The notes beneath the pieces were generated by a model. The model searched no databases, had not been told where the DNA came from, and saw only the letters and a list, made by a program, of their open reading frames with translations. A stretch of 64,000 nucleotides of DNA. It comes from Paucidesulfovibrio longus DSM 6739. GTDB taxonomy: Bacteria; Desulfobacterota; Desulfovibrionia; Desulfovibrionales; Desulfovibrionaceae. The first letter of the stretch is position 1; every line of letters starts with the position of its first letter. This document shows, one piece after another, positions 10,173-19,075 of the stretch. The stretch spans positions 310,001 to 374,000 of the forward strand of contig NZ_ATVA01000012.1 in NCBI RefSeq assembly GCF_000420485.1. The letters run 5' to 3'. The translations under genes were made by a program, and so were the position numbers.

Positions 10173-10380
10173 TCAGTCGCTCTTGATGCTTGCCGCTTCC
10201 GGCAGCATGGAACCCAGCTTGTTCAGGAAAGGCGGCGAAGCCGCCGGGGGGGCCGCAAATCGTCGTTGTCGCGATGCAGCGCCTCTGTAGCTGAAAGTCT
10301 TCTATTTTAAATATAGGCTTAGGTGATGAATCCCGTCAATAGGTTAGATTCACGAATAAGAAATTGTAACCCAGGGGCCG

Positions 10381-10436
10381 AAAGGTCGAAAAGACCGATG
10401 AAGTAGGCCGACCGGGCGACCTGCAACGGCCAGGAT
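10381..10436 (+). ncRNA. Structured 5' leader of the pilin-bactofilin gene (unassigned)
   Basis: The 279-bp divergent intergenic region is AT-rich near 10300-10375, then becomes structured. GGTC (10384-10387) pairs with GACC (10393-10396) around GAAAA, and GGCCG (10406-10410) pairs with CGGCC (10427-10431). CCTG (10420-10423) can instead pair with CAGG (10431-10434), which competes with the second stem. The position close to a start codon suggests a regulatory leader. It lacks the conserved bases of the c-di-GMP-I riboswitch, and no other class was recognised. Confidence 0.25.
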
Positions 10437-10451
10437 CAGACGGGAGAACTT

Positions 10452-12014
10452 TTGCGCCTGATTGCGCGGCAGTTCCTATTTATGTATGTTTGCTGCGTGT
10501 ACGACACCCAGGCCATAGACCGCCGATCCGGCGAACGCGGAAACACCCTCATCTACATCGTGGTGGCGCTCGTTGCCTTCGGCGTCATCGCATCGGTCAG
10601 CGCGACGCGCTATGCAACCACGACGTCCGCGGTCATGCGTCCGAACTGCGCCCTGCAAGCCGAGTACATGGCGGAATCCGGCATGCGCTACGCAATGGCG
10701 CGCCTGCGGGCCTGCGCGAGCGAGAGCGCCGTCACGGATGCCGTGCTGGACATGAACGGGAAGACCTACGTCGTGGACGATGGCACGGGGATGTCCTTCA
10801 CGCTCGCCGTCACCTACTCGAGCGGGGCCGCAACAGTAAACTCCACCGGAACAAGCTGCTCCACGGCTGAACCGGCCACAGCGTCCACGGGCAACCTGAC
10901 CTTCAACCTGCCGGCCGCTTCCGGCGGCGGGTCGGAAGGCGGCGACGGAGCCGCCGTCCTCGGCGGCATATACGGCGGCACGGCCGCAACCATCTCCGGC
11001 GACGTCATCGGGGACGTCATCACGCAATCGGTCACCATCAGGGGCGGCAGCAGCATCAGCGGCTCGCTCACGTTCCTCGGAACGTCCACCTGCCTCTCGA
11101 TTTCCGGCGGCGCGCGGGTGGGGACGCTTGGCGAGAACAACACCCTCTGCTCGCTTACCTGCGTCGTCGTCAAGGGCGGCGCAACCGTGAACGGCGACCT
11201 GAACGCGCAGGGCGATGTCTCCATAAACAGCGGCACCGTGAACGGCGACATCCGCTCCGCAGGCGGCGTGACCAACTCGAACGGCACCGTGAACGGATCC
11301 ATCTACGCGCAGGACTCCGTGAGCATCACCGGCACGGTGCACGGCGACGTCTACTCCGGCGGCGACGTCTTCATCGGGTGGGGCGGCACGGTGACCGGCG
11401 ACATCTACTGCACCGGCACGGCCACGTCTCCGGGCGGCTTCCGCGGCAGCGTGACAACGGGCTACGACAAGGCCGAGATCGCCCTTCCCGAAATCTGCCA
11501 GAGCTATACGTTCCCTGAGCACAAGACCGTGGCCAGCACCCAGGCCCTCGTCATCAACGCGGACAAGGTCTTCACCGGCGTGGCCGACCTGGGCGACACC
11601 TCCAACGCCTATACCTCCATCACCTCGTCCGGCTGGCACAAGATATGTTTCGATCTCTCCACGCCCGGCACCTACATCAACATCTTCTGCAGCGGCGACA
11701 TGTCCTTCCACGGCGAACTCTATGTGCGCACCTCGTCGAGCGTTCCCTGCTTCTCGGCGTCGAACAGGGTCTCCAGCACCAGCTTCGCGGAATACGCAGA
11801 GGCAAGCCGCGTGTACATGGACGTGAAGGGGAACGTGAGCTTCGGCGGCGGGGTGAGCTGGTTCGGCACCATTTACGCCGGCGGCGACATCCGGCCCGGC
11901 AGCGGCGGGAGCTACATCGGCGGACTGTACGCCAACGGGGAGCTGAACCCCGGCAACAGTTGGTTCTCCTCGCGGTTTGTCGCTTCAGACTACATCGGGG
12001 CTTTCTGGCCCTGA
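10452..12014 (+). CDS. MshP/PilX-like pilin N-terminus fused to bactofilin-like beta repeats
   Basis: This 520-residue protein is probably started at TTG 10452 (GGGAGAA five bases upstream) or at ATG 10482. Near residues 28-52 it has a pilin-like helix preceded by RGN: TLIYIVVALVAFGVIASVSA. This is followed by an AEYMAESGMRYAMARL segment typical of PilX/MshP-type proteins. Residues about 165-330 are Gly/Ser/Thr-rich repeats such as GTVNGDIRSAGGV, GTVNGSIYAQDSV and GTVHGDVYSGGDV, which have the spacing of bactofilin-like right-handed beta-helices; more follow at 440-510. It may sit at a pilus tip or at the base of the apparatus. The C-terminal half is Ser/Gly-rich with several Cys. It converges on the minor-pilin operon. 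Confidence 0.7.
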   Translation: MRLIARQFLFMYVCCVYDTQAIDRRSGERGNTLIYIVVALVAFGVIASVSATRYATTTSAVMRPNCALQAEYMAESGMRYAMARLRACASESAVTDAVLDMNGKTYVVDDGTGMSFTLAVTYSSGAATVNSTGTSCSTAEPATASTGNLTFNLPAASGGGSEGGDGAAVLGGIYGGTAATISGDVIGDVITQSVTIRGGSSISGSLTFLGTSTCLSISGGARVGTLGENNTLCSLTCVVVKGGATVNGDLNAQGDVSINSGTVNGDIRSAGGVTNSNGTVNGSIYAQDSVSITGTVHGDVYSGGDVFIGWGGTVTGDIYCTGTATSPGGFRGSVTTGYDKAEIALPEICQSYTFPEHKTVASTQALVINADKVFTGVADLGDTSNAYTSITSSGWHKICFDLSTPGTYINIFCSGDMSFHGELYVRTSSSVPCFSASNRVSSTSFAEYAEASRVYMDVKGNVSFGGGVSWFGTIYAGGDIRPGSGGSYIGGLYANGELNPGNSWFSSRFVASDYIGAFWP

Positions 12015-12043
12015 CCAAGGGGGCCGAATGCCCCTCTTGTCGC

Positions 12044-12060
12044 GGCGCACGGTGCGCCGG
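12044..12060. terminator. Hairpin downstream of the pilin-bactofilin gene
   Basis: CGGCGCA and TGCGCCG pair around a CGG loop, 30 bases after the stop at 12014, in the space between convergent genes. Confidence 0.4.
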
Positions 12061-12146
12061 CAAAGGCTCCGCCCTGCGGCAGCCCGCCCGGAAGGCTCGC
12101 TCTCTTCCCCCCCACGAGCAGCACGGTTTTGCTGAAATGCGGCTTG

Positions 12147-12170
12147 CCTCGCAGCGAATGCGCTGCGAGG
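12147..12170. terminator. Strong hairpin downstream of the minor-pilin operon
   Basis: CCTCGCAGCG and CGCTGCGAGG form a perfect 10-bp stem with an AATG loop, between the convergent genes ending at 12014 and 12224. A run of T in GGTTTT lies 20 bases away on the plus-strand numbering side, so it may end the minus-strand operon. Confidence 0.5.
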
Positions 12171-12223
12171 TTCGGCGGTGTTTCCCGTTTCGCGGAAATG
12201 CGGGAGCGGCAGGGCGCTTCCCG

Positions 12224-12748
12224 CTACAGCCGGATGAACTCGCGGGGCGTGACGTTGAGTTCGTAGGTTGCGCCGGTTCCGCCGATGCGGAAGCCGATGT
12301 TGATGGAGGAGATTTCCTGGTTGGCGGCGTCGCCGTCCGTATCGTTCTGCTCCACCTGGAGGGTGAAGTCGGTCACGTCTTCCAGGAGCAGGTAGTCCGT
12401 GCCGTCCACCGCTATGTACAGATTGCCGCCGGAAAGGAGCACCTGCCGGGTGCCGGAGAGGTTGGCGTCGGAGCTGGTGTATCGCAGCGAGGTGTTCGCC
12501 GCGAGGATCACGGTATTCGAACCGCCGATGCCTTGGGCCGATTTGAGTTCGATGCCCAGGCGGATCAGGGCGTTGTCCGCTCCCTGGGCCGATCGGACTG
12601 CCGCGTCGGTGATGAGATAGCTGTTCATGGCCAGGGAGATGAACATGGTTCCGGCGATGGCGATGATCGAGAAGATCAGCAGCGAGACGACCAGTTCGAT
12701 GAGCGTCACCCCGCGCTCATGGGCGTTATCCCGCGGTGCGCCGCGCAT
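12224..12748 (-). CDS. Minor pilin, PilW/MshO-like
   Basis: This 174-residue prepilin has a 13-residue leader ending RG, then VTLIELVVSLLIFSIIAIAG with Glu5 present. The following LAMNSYLITDAAVRSAQGADNALIRLG is typical of PilW/GspJ-like minor pilins, which help start pilus assembly. It is the last of three minor-pilin genes on the minus strand; its ATG overlaps the preceding stop (TGATG). The order C-D-O of Vibrio msh genes suggests MshO, but identity is set only by position and length. Confidence 0.8.
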   Translation of the reverse strand: MRGAPRDNAHERGVTLIELVVSLLIFSIIAIAGTMFISLAMNSYLITDAAVRSAQGADNALIRLGIELKSAQGIGGSNTVILAANTSLRYTSSDANLSGTRQVLLSGGNLYIAVDGTDYLLLEDVTDFTLQVEQNDTDGDAANQEISSINIGFRIGGTGATYELNVTPREFIRL

Positions 12749-13209
12749 CAGTAGTTCACCGCGGCGTTGCTCTGGGCCGTGACGCGGCTGTGCGCCAGCA
12801 GGCTGATCATGCGGTAATGCTGGTGGCCCGCGCCGTCGTCGATGTAGACGGTGATCCTGAGCGTGTCCGTCGGGCTTGCGGAATTCTGTACCGCCCCGGC
12901 CGCGCTGAAGGTGATGTACTGGACATCCGTGGAAACGCCGTCCTGATCGTAGTCGCCGTTGGCCTCGTTCTGCACGATGGCGGCCAGGGCGTTGTCCGGA
13001 GCCGCGCCGTTGATCTCTTCCAGATAATCCGCCTGAACCCGCTCCATGGTCCGCTGCACGAGCCCCTCGTTGCGCGCATTGGTCACGACTTCGGGCGTGG
13101 CTGCCAGCCGGGGGCCGATCATGGTCACGAGAAACGCGCCCAGAATGCCCACGAGCACCACGAGGAGAATGGTTTCCAGCAGGGTGAAGCCGCCGCAGTG
13201 CTTGTTCAT
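12748..13209 (-). CDS. Minor pilin, MshD-like
   Basis: This 153-residue prepilin has the short leader MNKHCGG followed by FTLLETILLVVLVGILGAFL, with Glu5 present. The globular domain is short and has no Cys after the leader. Its start overlaps the stop of the upstream MshC-like gene by four bases (ATGA) and its stop overlaps the downstream start, so the three pilins are made as a coupled unit. The MshD assignment is positional. Confidence 0.8.
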   Translation of the reverse strand: MNKHCGGFTLLETILLVVLVGILGAFLVTMIGPRLAATPEVVTNARNEGLVQRTMERVQADYLEEINGAAPDNALAAIVQNEANGDYDQDGVSTDVQYITFSAAGAVQNSASPTDTLRITVYIDDGAGHQHYRMISLLAHSRVTAQSNAAVNY

Positions 13210-13685
13210 TGGACGTATCCTGTTTCGGGGATGACGGAGAGGCTCGCCGTGGAGCCGGCGTTGCCCGCGGACTGGACCGTGATGTCCAGGTTCGCGTTCA
13301 GCAGGACGCCGCCTGCTGTTTCCGGCCTGCCGTAGGCGTCGTAGATCACCGTGAAGGCTGTGATGCCCACTCCCTTGTTCGCAAGAACCACGTGCATGGC
13401 CTCCTCGCCGGGGAGCGGCCTTTCCTTGGTCGCATCATTGGGATTGGTTCCCGTGAACATCCAGTATTCGGTTCCGGAACAGCTCAGGCCCCAGGGGCTG
13501 CCGGATTTGAGCGCGCGGGACTGGGCGTGGAGCAGGTGGGAGCGCAGGGCATCGGCCTGGCCTGCGGCGCGGATGTCCAGCGAGCTGACCCTGGAGACGA
13601 TCACTGCGGACACGATGGCCAGCACGATGAGTACGACCACGAGTTCGATTATGGTGAAGCCGGACGGGCGCAAGGCTGCGCGCAT
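13206..13685 (-). CDS. Minor pilin, GspH/MshC-like
   Basis: This 159-residue prepilin starts at ATG 13685 behind GGGAGGTGTCC; the GTG two codons earlier lies inside that ribosome site. The leader is MRAALRPSG, then FTIIELVVVLIVLAIVSAVI with Glu5. The C-terminal domain (about 35-155) has the GspH/FimT-type pattern with SHLLHAQSRALKSGSPWGL. It is the first gene of the three-gene minor-pilin operon. Confidence 0.83.
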   Translation of the reverse strand: MRAALRPSGFTIIELVVVLIVLAIVSAVIVSRVSSLDIRAAGQADALRSHLLHAQSRALKSGSPWGLSCSGTEYWMFTGTNPNDATKERPLPGEEAMHVVLANKGVGITAFTVIYDAYGRPETAGGVLLNANLDITVQSAGNAGSTASLSVIPETGYVQ

Positions 13686-13878
13686 GGACACCTCCCGGAA
13701 TTCCCAAGCCTTTTCGATTCATAGCAGAAGGGCCTGGGAGCGTAAAGCGCGCCCCGCGTAACCGCCTTGAAACAGGAGTTTAACCCCTCCGACGCAGTCC
13801 GACGCGGACTCGTCACGGTTCTGGAGTATCAACGGGCAAGTATTTCACATCTTTCCAAGCCATAAGGAGGGTCGATAC

Positions 13879-15402
13879 ATGCGGAAACAAGCCCGGAACT
13901 TCACGCTGGCACTGCTGGTCGCGTTGGCGGCCATGCTGGCTTTGAGCGCCTGCAAGCAGGAGGAGAAAAAGGCCGAGGCCGAAGCGCCCGTCGCGGTTGC
14001 CACTGCCGAGGCTCCCAAGGCCAAGTACGTCTTCTTCTTCATCGGCGACGGCATGGGCCTGCCCCAGCGCGCCGCCACCACCCAGTACCTCGGCCGCAGC
14101 CTGGTCATGGACGGCTTCCCGGCCCAGGGCATCACCACCACCTCGGCCGCCAACCGCTTCATCACGGGCTCGGCCGCCTCGGCCACGGCGCTCTGCACCG
14201 GCGTGAAGACCAACATCAACTACATCGGCGTGGATCCGGACCTGAAGCCCCTGAAGACCGTCGCCGAGATGGCGCGCGACAAGGGCATGAAGGTCGGCAT
14301 CATTTCCAGCGTCTCCATCGACCACGCCACTCCGGCCGCCTTCTACGCCCACGTCAAGACCCGCAAGATGTACCATGAGATCGATCACGCCCTGGTGGCT
14401 TCCGGCTTCGATTTCTTCGGCGGCGGCGGGCTCAAGGATCCGGACGGCGCCAAGAAGCGCAAGAAGGATCCCGAAGCCCCGATCCTGGGCGACGCTCTGC
14501 AGAAGGCCGCCGAGAGCGGGTACAAGTACGTCAACGACAAGGCTTCCTTCGAGGCCCTGACCCCTGCGGACGGCAAGGTCATCGCCGTGAACGCCTGGCT
14601 CCAGGACGACGAGGCCATGCCCTACAGCCTGGACCAGAGCGAAAGCGACATCACCCTGCCCGAATTCACGAAGAAGGCCGTGGAGATGCTCGACAACGAC
14701 AAGGGCTTCTTCCTCATGGTCGAGGGCGGCAAGATCGACTGGGCCTGCCACGCCAACGACGCGGCTGCGGCCGTGACCAACAACGCGGCCTTTGACGACG
14801 CCGTGCGCGTGGCCGTGGACTTCGCCAAGCAGCACCCGGACGAGACGCTCATCGTGGTCACGGGCGACCACGAGTGCGGCGGCCTGACCCTGGGATTCGC
14901 CGGAACCCACTACGAGAGCTACTTCGACGTGCTCGGCAAGCAGGAGGTTTCCTTCCAGAAATTCACCGACGAGATCCTGCCCGCCCTGAAGGCTTCCGGT
15001 GCGGATTTCGAGGCCGTCAAGCCCGCCATCACCGAGAACTTCGGGCTCAGGTTCGAGGGCGACGCCGGGGATCACATGCTCCTGGCCGACTACGAGGTCG
15101 CCATGCTCCAGGAAGCCTATGCGCGTTCCCTGGCGGGCGATACGGAAAAGGCCGAGGGCGACGAGTACCTGCTCTACGGCGAATACGATCCCCTTTCCGT
15201 GACCCTGACCCACCTGCTCAACCGCAAGGCTGGTCTGGGCTGGACCTCCTACAAGCACACCGGCGTGCCTGTGAGCACGTCCGCCATGGGCGCTGGCCAG
15301 GAGCTGTTCAACGGCTTCTACGACAACACGGACGTGGCCAAGAAGATCATGCGGAGCATGGGCCTGCCCGACCAGCCGCAGTACCTCGTCGTGTCCAACT
15401 AG
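13879..15402 (+). CDS. phoA: Alkaline phosphatase lipoprotein, PhoA family
   Basis: This 507-residue phosphomonoesterase carries a lipoprotein signal peptide with lipobox LSAC (Cys25), so it should be anchored at the cell envelope. Metal and catalytic features are visible: FFIGDGMGLPQRAA for the first metal-binding Asp, GSAASATALCTGVKT with nucleophile Ser98, SIDHATPAA, DHECGGLTL near 331-339, and a C-terminal YKHTGVPV stretch. The residue before the nucleophile is Gly97 where E. coli PhoA has Asp101. The start follows AAGGAGGGTCGATAC. No clear Pho box was recognised in the 190 bases upstream. Confidence 0.9.
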   Translation: MRKQARNFTLALLVALAAMLALSACKQEEKKAEAEAPVAVATAEAPKAKYVFFFIGDGMGLPQRAATTQYLGRSLVMDGFPAQGITTTSAANRFITGSAASATALCTGVKTNINYIGVDPDLKPLKTVAEMARDKGMKVGIISSVSIDHATPAAFYAHVKTRKMYHEIDHALVASGFDFFGGGGLKDPDGAKKRKKDPEAPILGDALQKAAESGYKYVNDKASFEALTPADGKVIAVNAWLQDDEAMPYSLDQSESDITLPEFTKKAVEMLDNDKGFFLMVEGGKIDWACHANDAAAAVTNNAAFDDAVRVAVDFAKQHPDETLIVVTGDHECGGLTLGFAGTHYESYFDVLGKQEVSFQKFTDEILPALKASGADFEAVKPAITENFGLRFEGDAGDHMLLADYEVAMLQEAYARSLAGDTEKAEGDEYLLYGEYDPLSVTLTHLLNRKAGLGWTSYKHTGVPVSTSAMGAGQELFNGFYDNTDVAKKIMRSMGLPDQPQYLVVSN

Positions 15403-15477
15403 AGTCTTTTCCCTCTCCATCCTCCACCAGGGGAGGGGCGGACCGTCCGTCCCTCCCCGTCTACCCCAAGGAACGCC

Positions 15478-16635
15478 ATGCGGGGCACGTCGTTACGGGA
15501 CGCCGACAAGCTTCTTTCCCTGATCTTCATCGGCCTTTGCCTTGCGCTCTGGTTCGTGCCCACGGGCTTCGAGGCCCGCGTGGACAACGAGGCCGTGCGC
15601 TGCAAGGCCGAGGTTCTGGACACGGACGACCACGACCTGCAACGCCTGGGCATGGTCCTGGCGGGCGAGCAGGGAGTGACCCTGCGCGTGCTGGACGGTC
15701 CCTTCCAGGGGCGGGTTCTGCGCGGCGTCAACCCGCTGCTCGGCCAGATGGACCGGGACAAGGTCTTCCGTCCTGGAGACTCGGCGCTGGTCGTCTTCAC
15801 GCTGAACCAGGACGGGTCCATACGCTACGTCAACCCGCAGGAGCACTATCGGCTGGACCTGGAGCTGCTCCTGCTGGGCATGTTCGCCGTGCTGCTGCTG
15901 GCCTTCGGCGGCTGGACAGGCGCCAAGGCGCTGCTCTCCTTCGCCTTTGCCGCGCTGATGATCTGGAAGGTGCTCGTGCCGCTGCTGCTGGTCGGGGTCG
16001 ATCCCGTGCCCCTGTCCCTGGGGATCACGGCGCTGCTCTGCGCGGCGATCATCTTCCTGGTGGCCGGGCTGACCCGCAAGGGGCTGACGGCCTTTCTGGG
16101 CGCGTTTCTCGGCGTCCTGGCGAGCTGCGTCCTGGCCGAGGTCTTCACCTCCGCCTTCCACCTGCACGGCGCCATCCTGCCCTTTGCGGAAACGCTGCTC
16201 TATTCGGGGTATGCGCACCTCGACCTGACGGCCATCTTCATCTCGGCGGTATTCCTGGCCTCCAGCGGCGCGGTCATGGATCTGGCCATGGACGTGGCCG
16301 CGAGCATGGCCGAGGTCGTGGACAAGAAGCCCGGCATCGGCCGCGGGGAGGCTTTCGTCTCGGGCGTCCGGGTGGGCCGGGCCGTGGTCGGGACCATGAC
16401 CACCACGCTGCTGCTGGCCTATTCCGGCGGCTACGTCACGCTGCTCATGGCCTTCATGGCCCAGGGCGTGCCTCTGGCCAACACGTTCAACCTGATCTAC
16501 GTGGCCGCGGAAGTGCTCAAGACCCTGGTGGGCAGCTTCGGGCTGGTGCTGGTGGCGCCGTTTACGGCCGCTGCGGGCGCGCTGCTCCTGGCGGGGCACG
16601 GCGGCGGGCGGAGCGAAGACCCCGCGCGCAACTGA
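15478..16635 (+). CDS. YibE/F-family integral membrane protein
   Basis: This 385-residue protein has an N-terminal membrane segment (about 14-33), an extracytoplasmic domain (35-130), and about seven further hydrophobic segments from 133 to the C-terminus. The YibE/F pattern is clear in RKGLTAFLGAFLGVL, then GAVMDLAMDVAASM, then TTTLLLAYSGGY. The family has no proven biochemical role, though it is linked in some bacteria to metal or pH homeostasis. It lies 75 bases after phoA and is followed by a strong bidirectional terminator. Confidence 0.85.
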   Translation: MRGTSLRDADKLLSLIFIGLCLALWFVPTGFEARVDNEAVRCKAEVLDTDDHDLQRLGMVLAGEQGVTLRVLDGPFQGRVLRGVNPLLGQMDRDKVFRPGDSALVVFTLNQDGSIRYVNPQEHYRLDLELLLLGMFAVLLLAFGGWTGAKALLSFAFAALMIWKVLVPLLLVGVDPVPLSLGITALLCAAIIFLVAGLTRKGLTAFLGAFLGVLASCVLAEVFTSAFHLHGAILPFAETLLYSGYAHLDLTAIFISAVFLASSGAVMDLAMDVAASMAEVVDKKPGIGRGEAFVSGVRVGRAVVGTMTTTLLLAYSGGYVTLLMAFMAQGVPLANTFNLIYVAAEVLKTLVGSFGLVLVAPFTAAAGALLLAGHGGGRSEDPARN

Positions 16636-16665
16636 TTTTCAAGCTTTGGAACAGGGGCTCAAAAG

Positions 16666-16708
16666 CGGACAGGCCCGGCGGAGTGGAATGCTCCGCCGGG
16701 CCTGTCCG
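16666..16708. terminator. Bidirectional intrinsic terminator
   Basis: A perfect 18-bp stem (16666-16683 with 16691-16708) closes a 7-base loop. TTTGTCT follows on the plus strand and CTTTT follows on the minus strand, so it can end both the yibE/F transcript and the convergent amphi-Trp gene. Confidence 0.88.
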
Positions 16709-16749
16709 TTTGTCTCGGAGTGGCTTGGGCCGGTTCAGGTCGCGGCGGG

Positions 16750-17280
16750 TCAGGATTCCGGGGTCGCGGCCTCGCCCTTGTCGCGCTGGGCGGCCTTGGT
16801 TCCGGCGGCTTCGCCGCAGGAATGCGGCTCCGAGGTGCTCGTCTCGGCGCAGCTCCCGGCCTTGGGCGCATGGTCGGCTTTGGGTTCGGGTTCGTCCCTG
16901 GTGTCGGCGGCGATGTCCGCCTCGGGCGCGCCCCGGTAGACCGGCTCGTCGTCCAGGGTGGCGTGGTCCTCGTCCAGGCGCGACCAGGACACGGTCATCT
17001 TGATGCTGCTGGTGCTCTGGGCGCGCTTGCCGCGGATGGTCAGCTTGAGCAGGCTGCCGGGATAGAAGACCATCTCGTCCTCCTCGTCGGCGAGGATGAC
17101 GCGGCCCCGGTCGATGCCTTCCACCACGTGCAGCAGGAGCTGCTTCACGGTTTCGGGATCATCCAGCGTCTCGAAGAAAATCTTCTCCTCGTGCAGCATG
17201 TGGCTGCCCTTGGAGCGGAACCTGTCCATCAGTTCTGCGGACTTTTCCTTGGCCGCGCGGGCGGCTTCCTTCATGTTCAT
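16750..17280 (-). CDS. Amphi-Trp domain-containing protein
   Basis: This 176-residue cytoplasmic protein has the amphi-Trp domain spacing at about residues 30-105: EKIFFETLDDPETVKQLLLH, VVEGIDRGRVILADEEDEMV, then YPGSLLKLTI and a closing MTVSW with the name-giving Trp. The domain is widespread but has no assigned biochemical role. The C-terminal 70 residues are acidic and low-complexity with two Cys. The start follows GGAGTGCGCC. It is monocistronic between two terminator regions. Confidence 0.7.
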   Translation of the reverse strand: MNMKEAARAAKEKSAELMDRFRSKGSHMLHEEKIFFETLDDPETVKQLLLHVVEGIDRGRVILADEEDEMVFYPGSLLKLTIRGKRAQSTSSIKMTVSWSRLDEDHATLDDEPVYRGAPEADIAADTRDEPEPKADHAPKAGSCAETSTSEPHSCGEAAGTKAAQRDKGEAATPES

Positions 17281-17423
17281 GGCGCACTCCTTGCCCCGCT
17301 GTCAGGGGGTCATCCCGTTGATTCGGAACACATTTCGGCAGGCAGGTCAACCAGCGCGAACGGTCCGGAAACCGAAGTCTCCGGGCCGTTCGTAAAAAAC
17401 ACCTGCCGCGGGGCGGGGCGTGC

Positions 17424-18164
17424 CTAGAGAATCTGCTCCAGGAACTGCTTCAGCCGGGGGTGTTCGGGGTTTTCGAAGAAGTGGCGGGGCGTGCCCTGCT
17501 CGATGATCTGTCCCTGGTCCATGAACACGATCTGGTCGGCCACCTCGCGGGCGAAGCCCATTTCGTGCGTGACCACGACCATGGTCATGCCCTCTTTGGC
17601 CAGGGTGACCATGACCTCGAGCACCTCGCCGATCATTTCCGGGTCGAGCGCGCTGGTGGGCTCGTCGAAAAGCATGATCTTGGGGTTCATGGCCAGGGCG
17701 CGGGCAATGGCCACGCGCTGCTGCTGGCCTCCCGAGAGCATGGTCGGGTAGACGTCGGCCTTTTCCTCGATCCCGACCTTGTTCAGGAGGCTCATGGCGG
17801 TCTTTTCCGCTTCGGCCTTGGACATGCCCTTGAGCTTGATGGGGGCCATGGTCAGGTTCTGGAGCACGGTCTTGTGCGGGAAGAGGTTGAAGTTCTGGAA
17901 GACCATGCCCAGTTCCATGCGGATCTTGTTGATGTCGTTCTTGGGATCCATGACATCCTTGCCGTCCACAATGATCTGGCCCAAGTCGATGTCTTCCAGG
18001 CGGTTGATGGAGCGCAGCAGGGTGCTCTTGCCCGAACCCGAAGGTCCGATGATGACGAATTTCTGGCCGCGCCCGATTTCCAGCGACACGTCCGTCAGGG
18101 CGCGCAGCTGGCCGAAGAACTTGTGAACGTTCTTGATCTCGATGATGGGCTTAGTCTCGGACAT
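17424..18164 (-). CDS. Amino-acid ABC transporter ATPase (GlnQ/HisP family)
   Basis: This 246-residue ATPase energises uptake of a polar amino acid. Walker [12 protein letters not shown] (about 38-48), Q-loop FQNFNLFPH, signature [15 protein letters not shown], Walker [13 protein letters not shown] and the H-loop VVVTHEMGF are all intact. The length is typical of GlnQ. Its start overlaps the end of the permease gene by 14 bases, and it is the third gene of the binding protein-permease-ATPase operon. Confidence 0.95.
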   Translation of the reverse strand: MSETKPIIEIKNVHKFFGQLRALTDVSLEIGRGQKFVIIGPSGSGKSTLLRSINRLEDIDLGQIIVDGKDVMDPKNDINKIRMELGMVFQNFNLFPHKTVLQNLTMAPIKLKGMSKAEAEKTAMSLLNKVGIEEKADVYPTMLSGGQQQRVAIARALAMNPKIMLFDEPTSALDPEMIGEVLEVMVTLAKEGMTMVVVTHEMGFAREVADQIVFMDQGQIIEQGTPRHFFENPEHPRLKQFLEQIL

Positions 18165-18981
18165 AGTAATTCAACCTCGATTCCATGTAGCTCACGCCCT
18201 TGGAAAGGATCAGCGTGATGATGAGGTACACCAGGGCGACCATGGTGTAGGCCTCGAAGTAGTTGAAGGAGACGCTGGCGAACTCGCGCCCGCGCCGCAA
18301 AAGGTCGGCGACCGCCAGGATGGAGACCAGGGAGCTGTCCTTGAGCAGGGCGATGAATTCGTTGCCCACCGGAGGCAGGATGGTGCGCCAGGCCTGGGGC
18401 AGGATCACGTAGCGCATGGTCTGCGAGCGGTTGAAGCCCAGGGAGCGGGACGCTTCGGACTGGCCCCTGTCGATGGACTCGATGCCCGCTCGGAAAACCT
18501 CGCCCATGTAGGCGCCGTAGCAGATGCTCATGGCCGAGACAGCGGCCACCAGGGGCGGCATGTTCTTCAGGAAGATGAAGACGAAGTTCGTCTCCGGCAG
18601 TTCGCGGAAGAGCTGGCCCAGGGCGAAATAGATGTAGAAGAGCTGCACGAGCAGCGGGATGCCGCGCACGACCTCGACGTAGGTCGAGGCGATCAGGTTG
18701 ATGGGCCGGACGCGGGAGATGCGTCCCAGTCCGGTGATCAGGCCGAGGATGAGCGCGCCGATGATGGAAAGGATGGTGACCTCGAAGGTCACGAGCACGC
18801 CGTCGGGCAAAAATTTGAGAATGTCCAGGTAGGGGTCGGGCTTGGTGGTGATGAGGAACAGGATGATGCCCAGTCCCCCGATGAGTGAGATCCACCAGGC
18901 GTTGAACAGGCCGCGGTCCTTCTTGTCGGGAATGGCCGCGCCGTCGCCCACGTTGATATTGACGAACTTGTTGTCTTTCAT
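18151..18981 (-). CDS. Polar amino-acid ABC transporter permease
   Basis: This 276-residue permease of the HisM/GlnP family has five to six membrane segments and the EAA loop near residues 182-200 ([20 protein letters not shown]). Only one permease gene is present, so it probably works as a homodimer. The ATG at 18981 was chosen over a TTG ten codons upstream because AGGGG stands nine bases before it. An 11-bp hairpin lies between it and the upstream binding-protein gene. Confidence 0.93.
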   Translation of the reverse strand: MKDNKFVNINVGDGAAIPDKKDRGLFNAWWISLIGGLGIILFLITTKPDPYLDILKFLPDGVLVTFEVTILSIIGALILGLITGLGRISRVRPINLIASTYVEVVRGIPLLVQLFYIYFALGQLFRELPETNFVFIFLKNMPPLVAAVSAMSICYGAYMGEVFRAGIESIDRGQSEASRSLGFNRSQTMRYVILPQAWRTILPPVGNEFIALLKDSSLVSILAVADLLRRGREFASVSFNYFEAYTMVALVYLIITLILSKGVSYMESRLNYYVRD

Positions 18982-19015
18982 GCTTTGCTGCCCCTTGGGG
19001 GTCGTCTTCAACAGG

Positions 19016-19042
19016 CCGGGGCCGCGATGAACGCGGCCCCGG
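19016..19042 (-). terminator. Intra-operon hairpin after the binding-protein gene
   Basis: CCGGGGCCGCG and CGCGGCCCCGG make a perfect 11-bp stem with loop ATGAA, 34 bases past the binding-protein stop. No U-run follows. This position is classic for attenuators or stabilisers that keep binding protein in excess of the membrane components. Confidence 0.7.
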
Positions 19043-19075
19043 TATTGTCGTTTGGAATTCAGCGCCGATCAGCGG

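Noticed and set aside
10208-10223. A sigma-54-like TGGAACCCAGCTTGTT
   Set aside because: The -12 element is GT instead of GC, and it is 230 bases from the nearest plus-strand start.
10371-10450. A c-di-GMP-I riboswitch before the pilin-bactofilin gene
   Set aside because: The GAAA-capped hairpin and the cyclase neighbour made it tempting, but the conserved joining and binding bases of the class are absent. It is kept only as an unassigned structured leader.
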